Shown: positions 8,788-16,274 of the stretch, one piece after another
Layout: the number at the start of each line of letters is the position of its first letter
How positions within the stretch are numbered: position 1 is the stretch's first letter
NCBI GenBank assembly: GCA_000526255.1
Contig: JAFS01000002.1
Coordinates: 930,001-994,000 of the forward strand
Source of the DNA: Verrucomicrobia bacterium LP2A
GTDB lineage: Bacteria > Verrucomicrobiota > Verrucomicrobiia > Methylacidiphilales > Methylacidiphilaceae
Reading direction: 5' to 3'
DNA length: 64,000 bases
Notes under the pieces: model-generated
The model's input: the letters and a program-made list of their open reading frames with translations, nothing else
Told to the model about the DNA's origin: nothing
Database searches by the model: none
Made by a program: the position numbers and the translations under genes

Positions 8788-9420
8788 ATGCTGCTGGTGA
8801 TCGACAACTACGATTCCTTTACCTACAACCTCGTCCAGTACTTCGGCGAGCTCGGGGAGGACCCCGTCGTGATCCGTCATGACGCGATCGACATTCCGGG
8901 CGTGGCCCACTTGGCGCCGGATTGGATCGTCCTTTCACCGGGGCCGAAGACTCCCAGGGAGGCGGGCATCTGTTGCGAGGTAATTCGTTCCTTGGGGGCG
9001 AGCGTGCCGATCCTCGGAGTATGCCTCGGGCACCAGTGCATCGGGGAAGTCTTCGGGGGGCGTGTCGTCCGCGCCGAGCGCTTGATGCACGGCAAAACGT
9101 CTCCCATCCACCACCAGAGCCAAGGAATCTTTTCCGGAATTCCCTCTCCCTTCGAGGCGACCCGGTATCATTCGCTCTTGGTCGAGCGGGAGAGCCTTCC
9201 CGACTGCCTGACGATCACTGCGGAGAGCGAGCTGGGGGAGATCATGGGCTTGCAGCATCGCAGCCTGCCGATCTATGGCGTGCAGTTTCATCCCGAATCG
9301 ATTCTCACTCGGGAAGGAAAGCGGATTCTGGAGAATTTTCTCTCCCTGCACCCCGCCGCCCGCAGCAGGCGGGAAGCAAGTACGGGCAGCGAGCCCGCCA
9401 AGCCCGGACGTTCCGAGTAA
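8788..9420 (+). CDS. trpG: anthranilate/aminodeoxychorismate synthase glutaminase
   Basis: Class I glutamine amidotransferase subunit, 210 residues. It has the oxyanion region LSPGPKTP, the nucleophile motif [13 protein letters not shown] (Cys) and the catalytic His-Glu near the end ([12 protein letters not shown]). It supplies ammonia to TrpE and, in many bacteria, also to PabB. The C-terminal 20 residues are a basic extension without family character. It lies in one transcriptional direction with trpE and the glutamate dehydrogenase gene. Confidence 0.9.
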   Translation: MLLVIDNYDSFTYNLVQYFGELGEDPVVIRHDAIDIPGVAHLAPDWIVLSPGPKTPREAGICCEVIRSLGASVPILGVCLGHQCIGEVFGGRVVRAERLMHGKTSPIHHQSQGIFSGIPSPFEATRYHSLLVERESLPDCLTITAESELGEIMGLQHRSLPIYGVQFHPESILTREGKRILENFLSLHPAARSRREASTGSEPAKPGRSE

Positions 9421-9437
9421 GGGAGGCGGGCCTCGCG

Positions 9438-10694
9438 ATGCGCTTTCTTCTGGACAATCCCACTTTTGCCATGGCCTGCCGGCAGTTCGATCAGGCTGCG
9501 GATCTCCTCGATCTTCCCCGAGACCTGCGGGAGCGGACGAAGTGGCCGAAGCGGATGGTGGCTGTTGCGGTTCCGGTGCGCATGGATTCGGGGGAGGTGA
9601 GCGTATTCAATGGATACCGCGTGCAGCATCATCTTTCCTTGGGACCGACCAAGGGAGGGATTCGGTATGCTCCGAGCGTCGACTTAGGCGAGGTTTCGGC
9701 GCTCGCTATGTGGATGAGCTGGAAGTGCGCTTTGATGGGGCTCCCCTTCGGCGGAGCTAAAGGGGGGGTCGCCTGCGACCCGCAGAAGCTCAGCCGAAGG
9801 GAATGCGAGGCGTTGACTCGGCGGTACACCCAGGAGCTCATCTCGTTCATCGGCTCCCGGTCGGATATCCCCGCCCCGGACTTGGGTACGGACGAGCAGA
9901 TCATGGCCTGGATGATGGACACCTATTCCAATCATGCCGGCTACGCCGTCCCGGAGATCGTCACCGGAAAGCCGGTTTCGATCGGCGGGTCTCTGGGGCG
10001 CCGGGAGGCAACCGGAAGAGGGGTCGCCTTCCTCGTCAATCGGGCCGTCGAGATGGGCAAGCTTTCTTCGCCCGTGCGGGTGATCGTGCAAGGGTTCGGC
10101 AACGTGGGCTCCCATGCCGCGCTCGACCTTGCTCGTACCGGAGCGAGCGTCGTCGGGGTCTCCGATCGGACCGGAGCCATCTATCGCCCCGGAGGGATCG
10201 ATCTCGCGGGCCTGCAACAGCACGTGGCGCGGCAAGGCGGGGTTCGAGGATTCCCGGAGGCCGAGCCGATCGACGATCGGGAGATCCTGCTTCAGCCGTG
10301 CGATGTCCTGATACCGGCCGCCGTGGAACGGGTGATCACCGAGGATGTTGCAAGAAAGGTCCAATGCCGCATCCTGGCAGAAGGAGCGAACGGTCCGACG
10401 ACGCCGGAAGCGGACGAGGTGTTGGCGGAGCGTCCCGAGATCTTCGTCTTGCCCGACATCCTTTGCAATGCGGGCGGGGTCGTCGTGAGCTACTTCGAGT
10501 GGGTGCAGGATCTGCAAAGCTTTTTCTGGTCGGAGCGGGAGGTGTATGACGCGCTCAACCGGATGCTGACCGACGCCCTTGAGAAGATTCTCAAGCGGGC
10601 GGAGAGGCAGAGGGTCTCCACGCGAATGGCCGCCTTGATGATCGGGATCGAACGGGTTGCGGCGGCCAAGAAGCTTCGAGGCCTTTTTCCCTGA
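9438..10694 (+). CDS. Glu/Leu/Phe/Val-type dehydrogenase (glutamate dehydrogenase)
   Basis: Hexameric glutamate dehydrogenase family, 418 residues, catalysing reversible oxidative deamination of glutamate. It has the substrate-binding signature (LPFGGAKGGVACDP, with the catalytic Lys), DIPAPDLGTDEQIMAWMMD, the ATGRGV motif and a Rossmann domain (VIVQGFGNVGSHAA). The start at 9438 follows GGGAGG at 9421-9426. The long upstream open frame is an overlap with trpG. The length and the short N-terminus fit the NAD-type catabolic group better than the 450-residue NADP-type GdhA, but cofactor use is inferred. It could supply or recycle ammonia near the trp genes. Confidence 0.9.
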   Translation: MRFLLDNPTFAMACRQFDQAADLLDLPRDLRERTKWPKRMVAVAVPVRMDSGEVSVFNGYRVQHHLSLGPTKGGIRYAPSVDLGEVSALAMWMSWKCALMGLPFGGAKGGVACDPQKLSRRECEALTRRYTQELISFIGSRSDIPAPDLGTDEQIMAWMMDTYSNHAGYAVPEIVTGKPVSIGGSLGRREATGRGVAFLVNRAVEMGKLSSPVRVIVQGFGNVGSHAALDLARTGASVVGVSDRTGAIYRPGGIDLAGLQQHVARQGGVRGFPEAEPIDDREILLQPCDVLIPAAVERVITEDVARKVQCRILAEGANGPTTPEADEVLAERPEIFVLPDILCNAGGVVVSYFEWVQDLQSFFWSEREVYDALNRMLTDALEKILKRAERQRVSTRMAALMIGIERVAAAKKLRGLFP

Positions 10695-10756
10695 GTCGTC
10701 TTTTTGCTTGCTCCAGAGTTACGTCGTGGGATGCTTTGCAAAGCACTCGAACGTGC

Positions 10757-11689
10757 ATGATTCCTTCGGCCGTGCGTGGTCTACCCCTTTTGGTTTCGGT
10801 TGGTTCTCTCTTCGCGATGACCGCTTTCGGTCAGGAGAAAACAGGAGAACCGGGAACGACTCCGACCTCAGCCGAGTCTTCCGCTTCCCCTGACGCCGCG
10901 CTTCCTGCGTCGGCGACCTCCCCTCCGGTCGTCGAGACGGCCAAGCCCGCGCTTCGGGGGGCGATGGTGCGATTGAGCGATTTCGGGACCGATGATGTGG
11001 CCTACCTCTCGATTCCCGACAGCCCTCCGGTCGCCGCGGTCGTCTTGGTCCCGGGCACGTGGGGGCTCGACGACCGGATCAAGCTCTATGCCGACCGGTT
11101 GGCTCGCCAGGGTTTCGTCGCGCTCGCCGTGGACCTCTTCAACGGTCAGGTTCCTGCCGATGCGCGCATCGCCTCTGACTTGGAGCGCGGTCTTCGGGGC
11201 GAGTCGTCCTTCCGCGTAATCCGAGCGGGCCTCCGGTTCGTGCGGGAGAGCCCGCGATTCCGGACGAACCGGGTGGCGCTGATGGGCTGGGAGATCGGTG
11301 CGGGCTTTGTGCTCGAAATGCTTTTGACGGAAAAGGGGATCGATGCCGGAGTCTTGTTCTACGGTCCCCTCGAGCTCGATCGGGGAAAGCTGGCAAAGCT
11401 CAAAGTTCCGGTCTGCGGGATTTATGGTGACCGCGACCCTTCGATTCCCAAGGAGGAACTTCTTCGATTTACCAAGATCGTGGAGGAAGAGCATAAGCCC
11501 TTCGACTTGCACGTCTTCCCTGCGGGGACTAGCTTTGCAGACCCACGGAGTGCCGGCTTCGATTCGGTTAGTGCGGAGGCTGCGTGGAACATGGCGGCAA
11601 ACTTTCTCGATCGCCATCTTGCGGAGGGTGTGAGCAGCAAGAAGGACGGCGGGTGGCGCGATCTCTTTCGCATGAGCGAAAAGAAGTGA
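10757..11689 (+). CDS. secreted dienelactone-hydrolase-like protein lacking the nucleophile
   Basis: 310 residues with an N-terminal signal peptide (about 1-26, ending near TAFGQ), then an Ala/Pro/Thr linker and an alpha/beta-hydrolase domain of the dienelactone hydrolase family (AVVLVPGTWGLDDRIKLYADRLARQGFVALAVDL). The position of the nucleophile elbow reads GWEIGAG, with Glu179 in place of Cys or Ser. The usual catalytic His region reads PAGTSFAD, with Ser259 where GHAF is expected. The acid (YGDRDPSIP, Asp227) remains. It may therefore be a non-hydrolytic binding protein. An alternative TTG start at 10736 would add 7 residues before the signal peptide. It overlaps the next gene by 4 bp. 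Confidence 0.8.
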   Translation: MIPSAVRGLPLLVSVGSLFAMTAFGQEKTGEPGTTPTSAESSASPDAALPASATSPPVVETAKPALRGAMVRLSDFGTDDVAYLSIPDSPPVAAVVLVPGTWGLDDRIKLYADRLARQGFVALAVDLFNGQVPADARIASDLERGLRGESSFRVIRAGLRFVRESPRFRTNRVALMGWEIGAGFVLEMLLTEKGIDAGVLFYGPLELDRGKLAKLKVPVCGIYGDRDPSIPKEELLRFTKIVEEEHKPFDLHVFPAGTSFADPRSAGFDSVSAEAAWNMAANFLDRHLAEGVSSKKDGGWRDLFRMSEKK

Positions 11690-12384
11690 CGGTTCCGCTT
11701 GCTTTCCGGGAGGGCGGAGAGGCCAAGCGCTGGCGGCTCCTCCAGCATGGTACCGGCAGACGTGGCTGGAACATGGCCGTCGACGAGGCCCTTCTCCGAT
11801 CCTCTCCCCATCCAGTTCTCCGAATCTACGAATGGGAGGAAGACGCCGTCAGCATCGGCTACTTTCAGCGATGGGAGGAGGTACCCGCGGGCAGAGCTTT
11901 CGTTCGTCGCTGGACCGGAGGGGGGCTCGTCGATCATGCTGCCGACCTCACCTACACGGTGATCGTCCCGCGCTCTCACCCCGTAGCCCATCTCTCGACC
12001 TTGGACGCTTATCGGCTTTTCCATGCGGCCGTTTGTCAGGCGCTTCTCTCGCTCGGATTTTCAGCCGAGCTGGCCGCCGATAGCGAGCGCGAGCCTTCGG
12101 CCCGGTGCTTTGCCCGCCCGGTCCGTTTCGATGTGATGGCAGGGGGAAAGAAGGTCGCCGGAGGCGCCCAGAGGCGGACTCGCGAAGGGCTCCTTCACCA
12201 AGGCAGCATCCTTTGGCCCGAAGAGGCGGAACGCTCTCGAATCGCAGCCGCTCTCCCCTTGGGGTTGGCTTGCTCCATGAGGGCAGATCTTCTGCCGGAC
12301 CGGCTTACCCCTGAGGAACTTCGGCTGGCGGAGCGGCTCGAGCGCGAGCGATACGCAACCGACTCGTGGAACCGGCAGCGGTAA
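11686..12384 (+). CDS. lipoate-protein ligase / LipM-type octanoyltransferase
   Basis: BPL/LplA/LipB catalytic-domain protein of 232 residues, attaching octanoate or lipoate to E2 or GcvH proteins. It shows the nucleotide/lipoyl-binding motif FVRRWTGGGLVDHAADLTYTV and the lysine motif GKKVAGGAQRR followed by HQGSIL. A Cys (ARCFARPVRFD) precedes this, where LipM-type octanoyltransferases carry their active Cys. I therefore lean to LipM over LplA, but the two are hard to separate by eye. The start GTG 11686 overlaps the previous stop. The stop codon is only 5 bp from the target duplication of the mobile element. Confidence 0.78.
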   Translation: MTVPLAFREGGEAKRWRLLQHGTGRRGWNMAVDEALLRSSPHPVLRIYEWEEDAVSIGYFQRWEEVPAGRAFVRRWTGGGLVDHAADLTYTVIVPRSHPVAHLSTLDAYRLFHAAVCQALLSLGFSAELAADSEREPSARCFARPVRFDVMAGGKKVAGGAQRRTREGLLHQGSILWPEEAERSRIAAALPLGLACSMRADLLPDRLTPEELRLAERLERERYATDSWNRQR

Positions 12385-12389
12385 AGGTT

Positions 12390-12397
12390 GTGAGGAA
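12390..12397. repeat. 8-bp target-site duplication, left copy (GTGAGGAA)
   Basis: Identical to 14991-14998. The duplication directly abuts both ends of the inverted repeats, and 8 bp is the length known for IS1595-family insertions. The left copy starts 6 bp after the lipoate/octanoate transferase stop codon. Confidence 0.9.
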
Positions 12398-12429
12398 GGG
12401 TACTATCGCGTTGACTCAGGCAGCCACAA
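12398..12429. repeat. terminal inverted repeat next to the tnpB 3' end
   Basis: Reading inward it matches the reverse complement of 14959-14990 at 24 of 32 positions, with the blocks CTATCG, TTGAC and GCCACAA conserved. The tnpB stop codon (12416-12418) and its last four codons fall inside this repeat. Confidence 0.9.
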
Positions 12430-13978
12430 GGGCTGGAGTATCGGGCGATTTCATGGACGCCTCGCGGCGTTCGGATGACCTCACCACGGGCAACGGCACT
12501 CCACCGAAGTAGGGATTGGTTGATCGTGGGTCGGCGGGGGCACCCCGGCTCCCGGTTCTGCCCAGGCCCAGCGCCCGGACAGGTCGCTCCCCGAACTCGC
12601 GCACGAGCTCGGCAAGGACGGCAGCCTTCCCCTGGAAGAGCCAACCATTGGGGCGCGCACGGCGCGCTTCGATGTTGGACGCCGCATTGAGGTCGGCGTG
12701 CATTTGGTGACCGCACCAAAGGCAGACGAAGGTCTTCTGGTCGCGGCGGTTCCGCTTGTCCACATAGCCGCAACCGGAACATGCCTGAGAGGTGTATGCG
12801 GCGTTGACCTCGGCGGAGGGGATTCCGAACCGCTCCTCCAGGTCGCGCAACTTCTCCTGGACGATCGAGCGTCCGCAGTTGCGCAGGATCGCGTTGAGCC
12901 GCTTCGACAGGTCGGAGTGGCGGAAGTCGAGCCGCTCCAGCACCAACTCCTTGGGCTTGCCCTGCTCGACAAGGCGGTTGAGCACGCGGCCGACCTCGGT
13001 GCGAAGGAAGCCGCGCACGTCCTCCACCAGCGCCCGATACCGCTTGCTCTCCCGCGGCCTGCGTCCGGCACGCTGCTGGCTGGCCGCGATCAAGGCAAGC
13101 AGCGCGTCGTACCGCTTGAGCCGCTTGAGCCAGCCCTGGCCGAGCAGCCGGCCGTCGGATGTGGCCAAGAGCGTGGACAGCCCAAAATCAAGCGCCAGCG
13201 CGCCGTGGCCGTCGTAGGCGGCGCGGCTTTTGGCGCAGACCTCGCCCATGTCGGTCACCACGCCGAAGCTCAGGCGACCCTCGCGCTCGTTCACCTGGAT
13301 GCCGTTGGTCACGCGGCCAGGACGCTTGGCATGGTAGTCGTAGGTGAGCAGCGGGATGGCGATCTTGCGCCCCTTCTCGAGCGTGGAGAGGCTCACCCAC
13401 CAGCCGACCCTGCCGCCCTGCGTTGCCTTGACGGGGCGGGCGATGCTCCCCGCGCGGTGGTCGAGGCGCATGGAGATGCGCGAGAGGTCCGGGCGGCGAT
13501 GCCGCGCCATGCAGTGGCGCATCATGGCGCGCGCCAGCCGTCGCACGGAAACCGGAATCACCTCGCCCGTCTCTCTCCTCGCCACCTCGCCGCGCCGGAA
13601 CCACGCGCCCAGGCCGTTGATGGCGTGGAGCATCTGCTTGGTGGCGGGTGTCAGCGTGCTGTGGTTGACCATGTCTCGAAACTCATTGGCCCGGTTACGG
13701 ATCCAGCCCTGGAGCTGCCCGACGACCTGCCAGCGGGCCATCTGGACGCGGTTGGCCGCGCCGATGACGGCGGCGAAGGTGACCTTGTCCAGGTCGTGGT
13801 TCTTCTCAAAGCGGCCCGTCTCGAAGAAGAGCCGCCACTCTTCCCGGCCCAGTAGCACCGCACCCCGGCGGTAGGCTCTGAGCAGCGCGCGCACCGCCGC
13901 CTCTTTGCTGGCCGTCAGGTTCGACGGCAGCAGGTCGGTCCGATGGACGGGCGGATGCTCGGGCTTCGTGCGGGCCAT
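12416..13978 (-). CDS. tnpB: TnpB-family RNA-guided nuclease (passenger of the IS1595-type element)
   Basis: 520 residues from the ATG at 13978. The RuvC-like nuclease is complete: RuvC-I LALDFGLSTLLA (Asp264), RuvC-II ELVLERLDFRHSDLS (Glu348) and RuvC-III MHADLNAASNI (Asp429). A C-x2-C...C-x2-C zinc finger (Cys400, 403, 419, 422) lies between RuvC-II and -III. These are the hallmarks of TnpB/Cas12-lineage nucleases, which cut DNA under guidance of an RNA made from the element's own end. The roughly 260-residue N-terminal part (DNA recognition and wedge region) is longer than in the ~400-residue IS605-type TnpB. A basic ~90-residue tail follows RuvC-III. The frame continues open upstream to 14080 but that overlaps the transposase; the ATG overlaps the transposase TGA by one base. 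All catalytic residues are present, so it is probably active. Confidence 0.9.
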   Translation of the reverse strand: MARTKPEHPPVHRTDLLPSNLTASKEAAVRALLRAYRRGAVLLGREEWRLFFETGRFEKNHDLDKVTFAAVIGAANRVQMARWQVVGQLQGWIRNRANEFRDMVNHSTLTPATKQMLHAINGLGAWFRRGEVARRETGEVIPVSVRRLARAMMRHCMARHRRPDLSRISMRLDHRAGSIARPVKATQGGRVGWWVSLSTLEKGRKIAIPLLTYDYHAKRPGRVTNGIQVNEREGRLSFGVVTDMGEVCAKSRAAYDGHGALALDFGLSTLLATSDGRLLGQGWLKRLKRYDALLALIAASQQRAGRRPRESKRYRALVEDVRGFLRTEVGRVLNRLVEQGKPKELVLERLDFRHSDLSKRLNAILRNCGRSIVQEKLRDLEERFGIPSAEVNAAYTSQACSGCGYVDKRNRRDQKTFVCLWCGHQMHADLNAASNIEARRARPNGWLFQGKAAVLAELVREFGERPVRALGLGRTGSRGAPADPRSTNPYFGGVPLPVVRSSERREASMKSPDTPALVAA

Positions 13979-14942
13979 CAGGCGGTTCCCGTGAGAAAGC
14001 GGTAAGGCAGCGTGCGCCCAACGCCGCCCCAGACGAGCAGGGCCATGCGCTCCAGGCAGGCGTCGGCCTTGCGGTTCCAACGGAAGGCGGCTTCGCCAGC
14101 GTAGCGTCCGAGATGCTTGGGCGAGACGAAATGGAAGACGCCGACTACGGCGCGTCCCAGGAACCCGTTGAAGGACTCAACGCGGTTGACGTGGACGCGG
14201 TGGCCGGTCGCGGAGTCGGTGCGGGCGTACTCCCGCTGGCTCTGGTTGACGGACAAGTGGGTGCGTTCCGCGCCCAGCTGCCTCTGTAGGCCGGGAGACC
14301 ATCGGTCATCGCCCGCGCATCGGCAGAGAGCACGCCGTCCAGCGCCTCGGCGACGGCGGCCTTGCCGTGGGTCGGAATGACCTTGGTTGCCACCTCGCCG
14401 CCGCGCTCTGCGGCGACCAGCAGCAGCGGACGTTTGGTGCCGCGCCCCTCGGGGTTGGGCGGAGGCGGGTCGCAGTCGTCGTCCGCGCCTTCCGGCTTGG
14501 GGCGCTTGCGCGGCGGCGCTCCGGCATGGGTCTTGTCGATCTCGACGATGTTGGACAGCAATGGGCTGTCCTCGGCCATCATGGCGCGGATGCGGTGGCC
14601 GAGGTGCCACGCCGTCTGGTAGGATACGCCCAGCATCTCCGAGAGCTTCACGGCGGAGATGCCCTTGCTCGACGCGACGATGAGGTAGATGGCCTGCGCC
14701 CAGGTGAGCATCGGCAGGTGGGTGCGGTGCATCGGCGTGCCAGCGGTGACCGAGAACTGTCGGTGGCAGGCGGTGCATTGCCAGCGGCGGATCGTCCGCA
14801 GCCAGCAGGCGTGGTCCACGCATCCGCACACCGGGCACATCGGGCCGTCCGGCCAGCGGGCGCGCTCAAACCACGCCCGCGCGGAGTCCTCGTCCGGGAA
14901 GAGATCGTGGAAGGCGCGGAGCGTGAGGGCGGTGCCGATCAT
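13978..14942 (-). pseudogene. IS1595/ISXO2-family DDE transposase with a frameshift
   Basis: Two minus-strand frames together give one transposase of about 321 residues. The first part (14942 to about 14288) has the zinc-ribbon CPVCGCVDHACWL...WQCTACHRQFSVTAGTPM, the helix-turn-helix region (ISAVKLSEMLGVSYQTAWHLGHRIR), the first catalytic Asp (VEIDKTHAG) and the second (MTDGLPAYRG). The second part, in the -1 frame, continues with QLGAERTHLSVNQSQREYARTD and the C-terminal HVNRVESFNGFLGRAV and SPKHLGRYAGEAAFRWN motifs. The break lies at 14282-14288; one added base there would restore a continuous gene. I see no slippery heptamer, so I read it as a mutation or a sequence error. A passenger region rich in Pro/Asp/Lys (about 155-175) is unusual. 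An alternative TTG start lies at 14948. Confidence 0.85.
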
Positions 14943-14958
14943 GATCAAAATCTAGGGA

Positions 14959-14990
14959 TTGTGGCGGTCTGCGTCAAGCCGATAGGCCCG
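14959..14990. repeat. terminal inverted repeat on the transposase side
   Basis: Partner of 12398-12429, with 24 of 32 positions matching. It ends 17 bp before the transposase ATG, so it probably also contains or overlaps the promoter of the transposase-tnpB unit. Confidence 0.9.
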
Positions 14991-14998
14991 GTGAGGAA
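14991..14998. repeat. 8-bp target-site duplication, right copy (GTGAGGAA)
   Basis: Identical to 12390-12397, with different bases beyond it on each side. The uninterrupted site would have been a short convergent gap between the lipoate/octanoate transferase and ald. Confidence 0.9.
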
Positions 14999-15010
14999 TA
15001 TGGGCCGGGG

Positions 15011-16120
15011 TCAGCGAAGGATCCTCTTGGGATCAATCGCCTTCCACCCGAAGGCCTCGGCGACGCCCGGGCAGGTCACTTCCCCGCCGATCGTGTTGAT
15101 CGCGGAACGGAGCTCCACATGCGTTTTCGCCGAGGCGATTCCTTCCGAAGCGAGGGTCAGGATCCAAGGAAGGGTCGCGTTGGTGAGCGCAAAGGTCGAG
15201 GTCCGAGGGACGGCGGAGGGTATGTTGGCGACCGCATAGTGGAGGATGCCGTCCACGGAGAAGACTGGATCGTCGTGGGTGGTGGGATGCGTGACGGTCT
15301 CGATGCAGCCGCCTTGATCGATCGAGACGTCCATCACCACCGATCCGCGCCTCATCTGCCGCACCATCTGGCGGGAAACGACCTTTGGCGCTCGAGAGCC
15401 GGGTACGAGGACCGCTCCGATCACCAGATCCGCCCGCTGCAGCTCCTCTTCCAAATAGTACGGGGTGACCACGGAGGTGCGGATCCGACCTCCAAAGAGG
15501 TCGTCGAGAAATCGCAAGCGGATGGGGCTCTGATCGAAGAGCAATACCTCGGCGCCCATGCCCGCTGCGATTCGAGCTGCCTGCGTCCCGACCGTCCCTC
15601 CTCCGAGGACGACCACCCGTCCGGGAGGAACGCCGGGTACCCCGCCGAGCAGGATTCCCGATCCTCCCTGCGCGCTTTCGAGAAAATGCGCCCCCGCTTG
15701 GACGGCTACCCTGCCGGCTACCTCGCTCATCGGGATGAGCAAAGGCAAGCTTCCATCGGAGAGCTGCAGCGTCTCGTACGCGAAAGCCGTCACGCCGCGG
15801 GAAACCATCGCTTCCGTCAGGGAGCGGCTCGCGGCCAGATGCAGATAGGAAAACAGGAGTAGTCCCTTGCGGAGAAACGCCAACTCCGACTCGGCTGGCT
15901 CCTTGACCTTTGCCACGAGATCGGATTGCCAACACCCCTCCCAATCGCCGATTTGCGCTCCCGCACGGGAGTACTCCATATCCGAGAAGCCACTCAGGAG
16001 GCCGGCTTCCCTTTCGACCGTGATCGTGTGGCCGGCTTGCACCAGGGCATGGGCGCCGGCGGGGGTGAGGGCGACCCGATTTTCTCCTTCCTTTCGCTCC
16101 TTGGGGATGCCGATGCGCAT
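15011..16120 (-). CDS. ald: alanine dehydrogenase
   Basis: NAD-dependent alanine dehydrogenase, interconverting alanine and pyruvate with ammonia. 369 residues from the ATG at 16120 (MRIGIPKERKEGENRVALTPAG), the standard length. The N-terminal AlaDh_PNT domain has AKVKEPAESELAFL. The Rossmann fold shows VVVLGGGTVGTQAARIAAGMGAEV, and the C-terminal part GSVVMDVSIDQGGCIET and VANIPSAVPRTSTFALTNATLPW. An upstream in-frame start (16183) adds a non-conserved stretch. It points toward the mobile element, which sits 12 bp beyond its stop. With the glutamate dehydrogenase it forms the local amino-nitrogen metabolism. Confidence 0.93.
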   Translation of the reverse strand: MRIGIPKERKEGENRVALTPAGAHALVQAGHTITVEREAGLLSGFSDMEYSRAGAQIGDWEGCWQSDLVAKVKEPAESELAFLRKGLLLFSYLHLAASRSLTEAMVSRGVTAFAYETLQLSDGSLPLLIPMSEVAGRVAVQAGAHFLESAQGGSGILLGGVPGVPPGRVVVLGGGTVGTQAARIAAGMGAEVLLFDQSPIRLRFLDDLFGGRIRTSVVTPYYLEEELQRADLVIGAVLVPGSRAPKVVSRQMVRQMRRGSVVMDVSIDQGGCIETVTHPTTHDDPVFSVDGILHYAVANIPSAVPRTSTFALTNATLPWILTLASEGIASAKTHVELRSAINTIGGEVTCPGVAEAFGWKAIDPKRILR

Positions 16121-16274
16121 GGTTACGGTCCTTTTGCCTTTTGGGGTTGCGGGCAACAAAGCAGGCCACAAGGAGATCGACAAGTCTTTTTGCGGTTCCC
16201 CTGGGAGCGATTCTGCTCTCTCTTGGGAGCCTCCGCTTGCCTTTCAGCGACAAATCCCCTCACCATCGAGGGCC

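Larger units (their letters stand above)
12398..14990 (-). mobile_element. IS1595-family insertion sequence carrying tnpB
   Basis: A 2593-bp element bounded by 32-bp imperfect inverted repeats and a perfect 8-bp target duplication. It holds two minus-strand genes in tandem: an IS1595/ISXO2-like DDE transposase (with one frameshift) and a TnpB nuclease gene. The genes are coupled by a TGATG stop/start overlap. It is inserted between the 3' ends of the lipoate/octanoate transferase and ald, where it breaks neither gene. The exact duplication suggests a fairly recent insertion. IS1595-family elements are known to carry passenger genes, but a TnpB passenger placed with its 3' end at the terminal repeat is unusual. 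Confidence 0.92.

Noticed and set aside
12698-13855. 385-residue plus-strand open frame antisense to tnpB
   Set aside because: It has the composition of a GC-rich shadow frame (Ala/Leu/His/Arg rich) and no family motif, while the minus-strand frame has full TnpB motifs.
14270-14300. Programmed -1 frameshift producing the transposase
   Set aside because: No slippery heptamer or downstream pseudoknot is apparent; IS1595-type transposases are normally encoded in one frame. I kept it as a broken gene, but copies should be compared.
12398-14990. CRISPR-Cas12 or IscB locus
   Set aside because: There is no repeat-spacer array and no cas1/cas2; the protein has the TnpB zinc finger and length and no HNH domain, so IscB and Cas9 are excluded.
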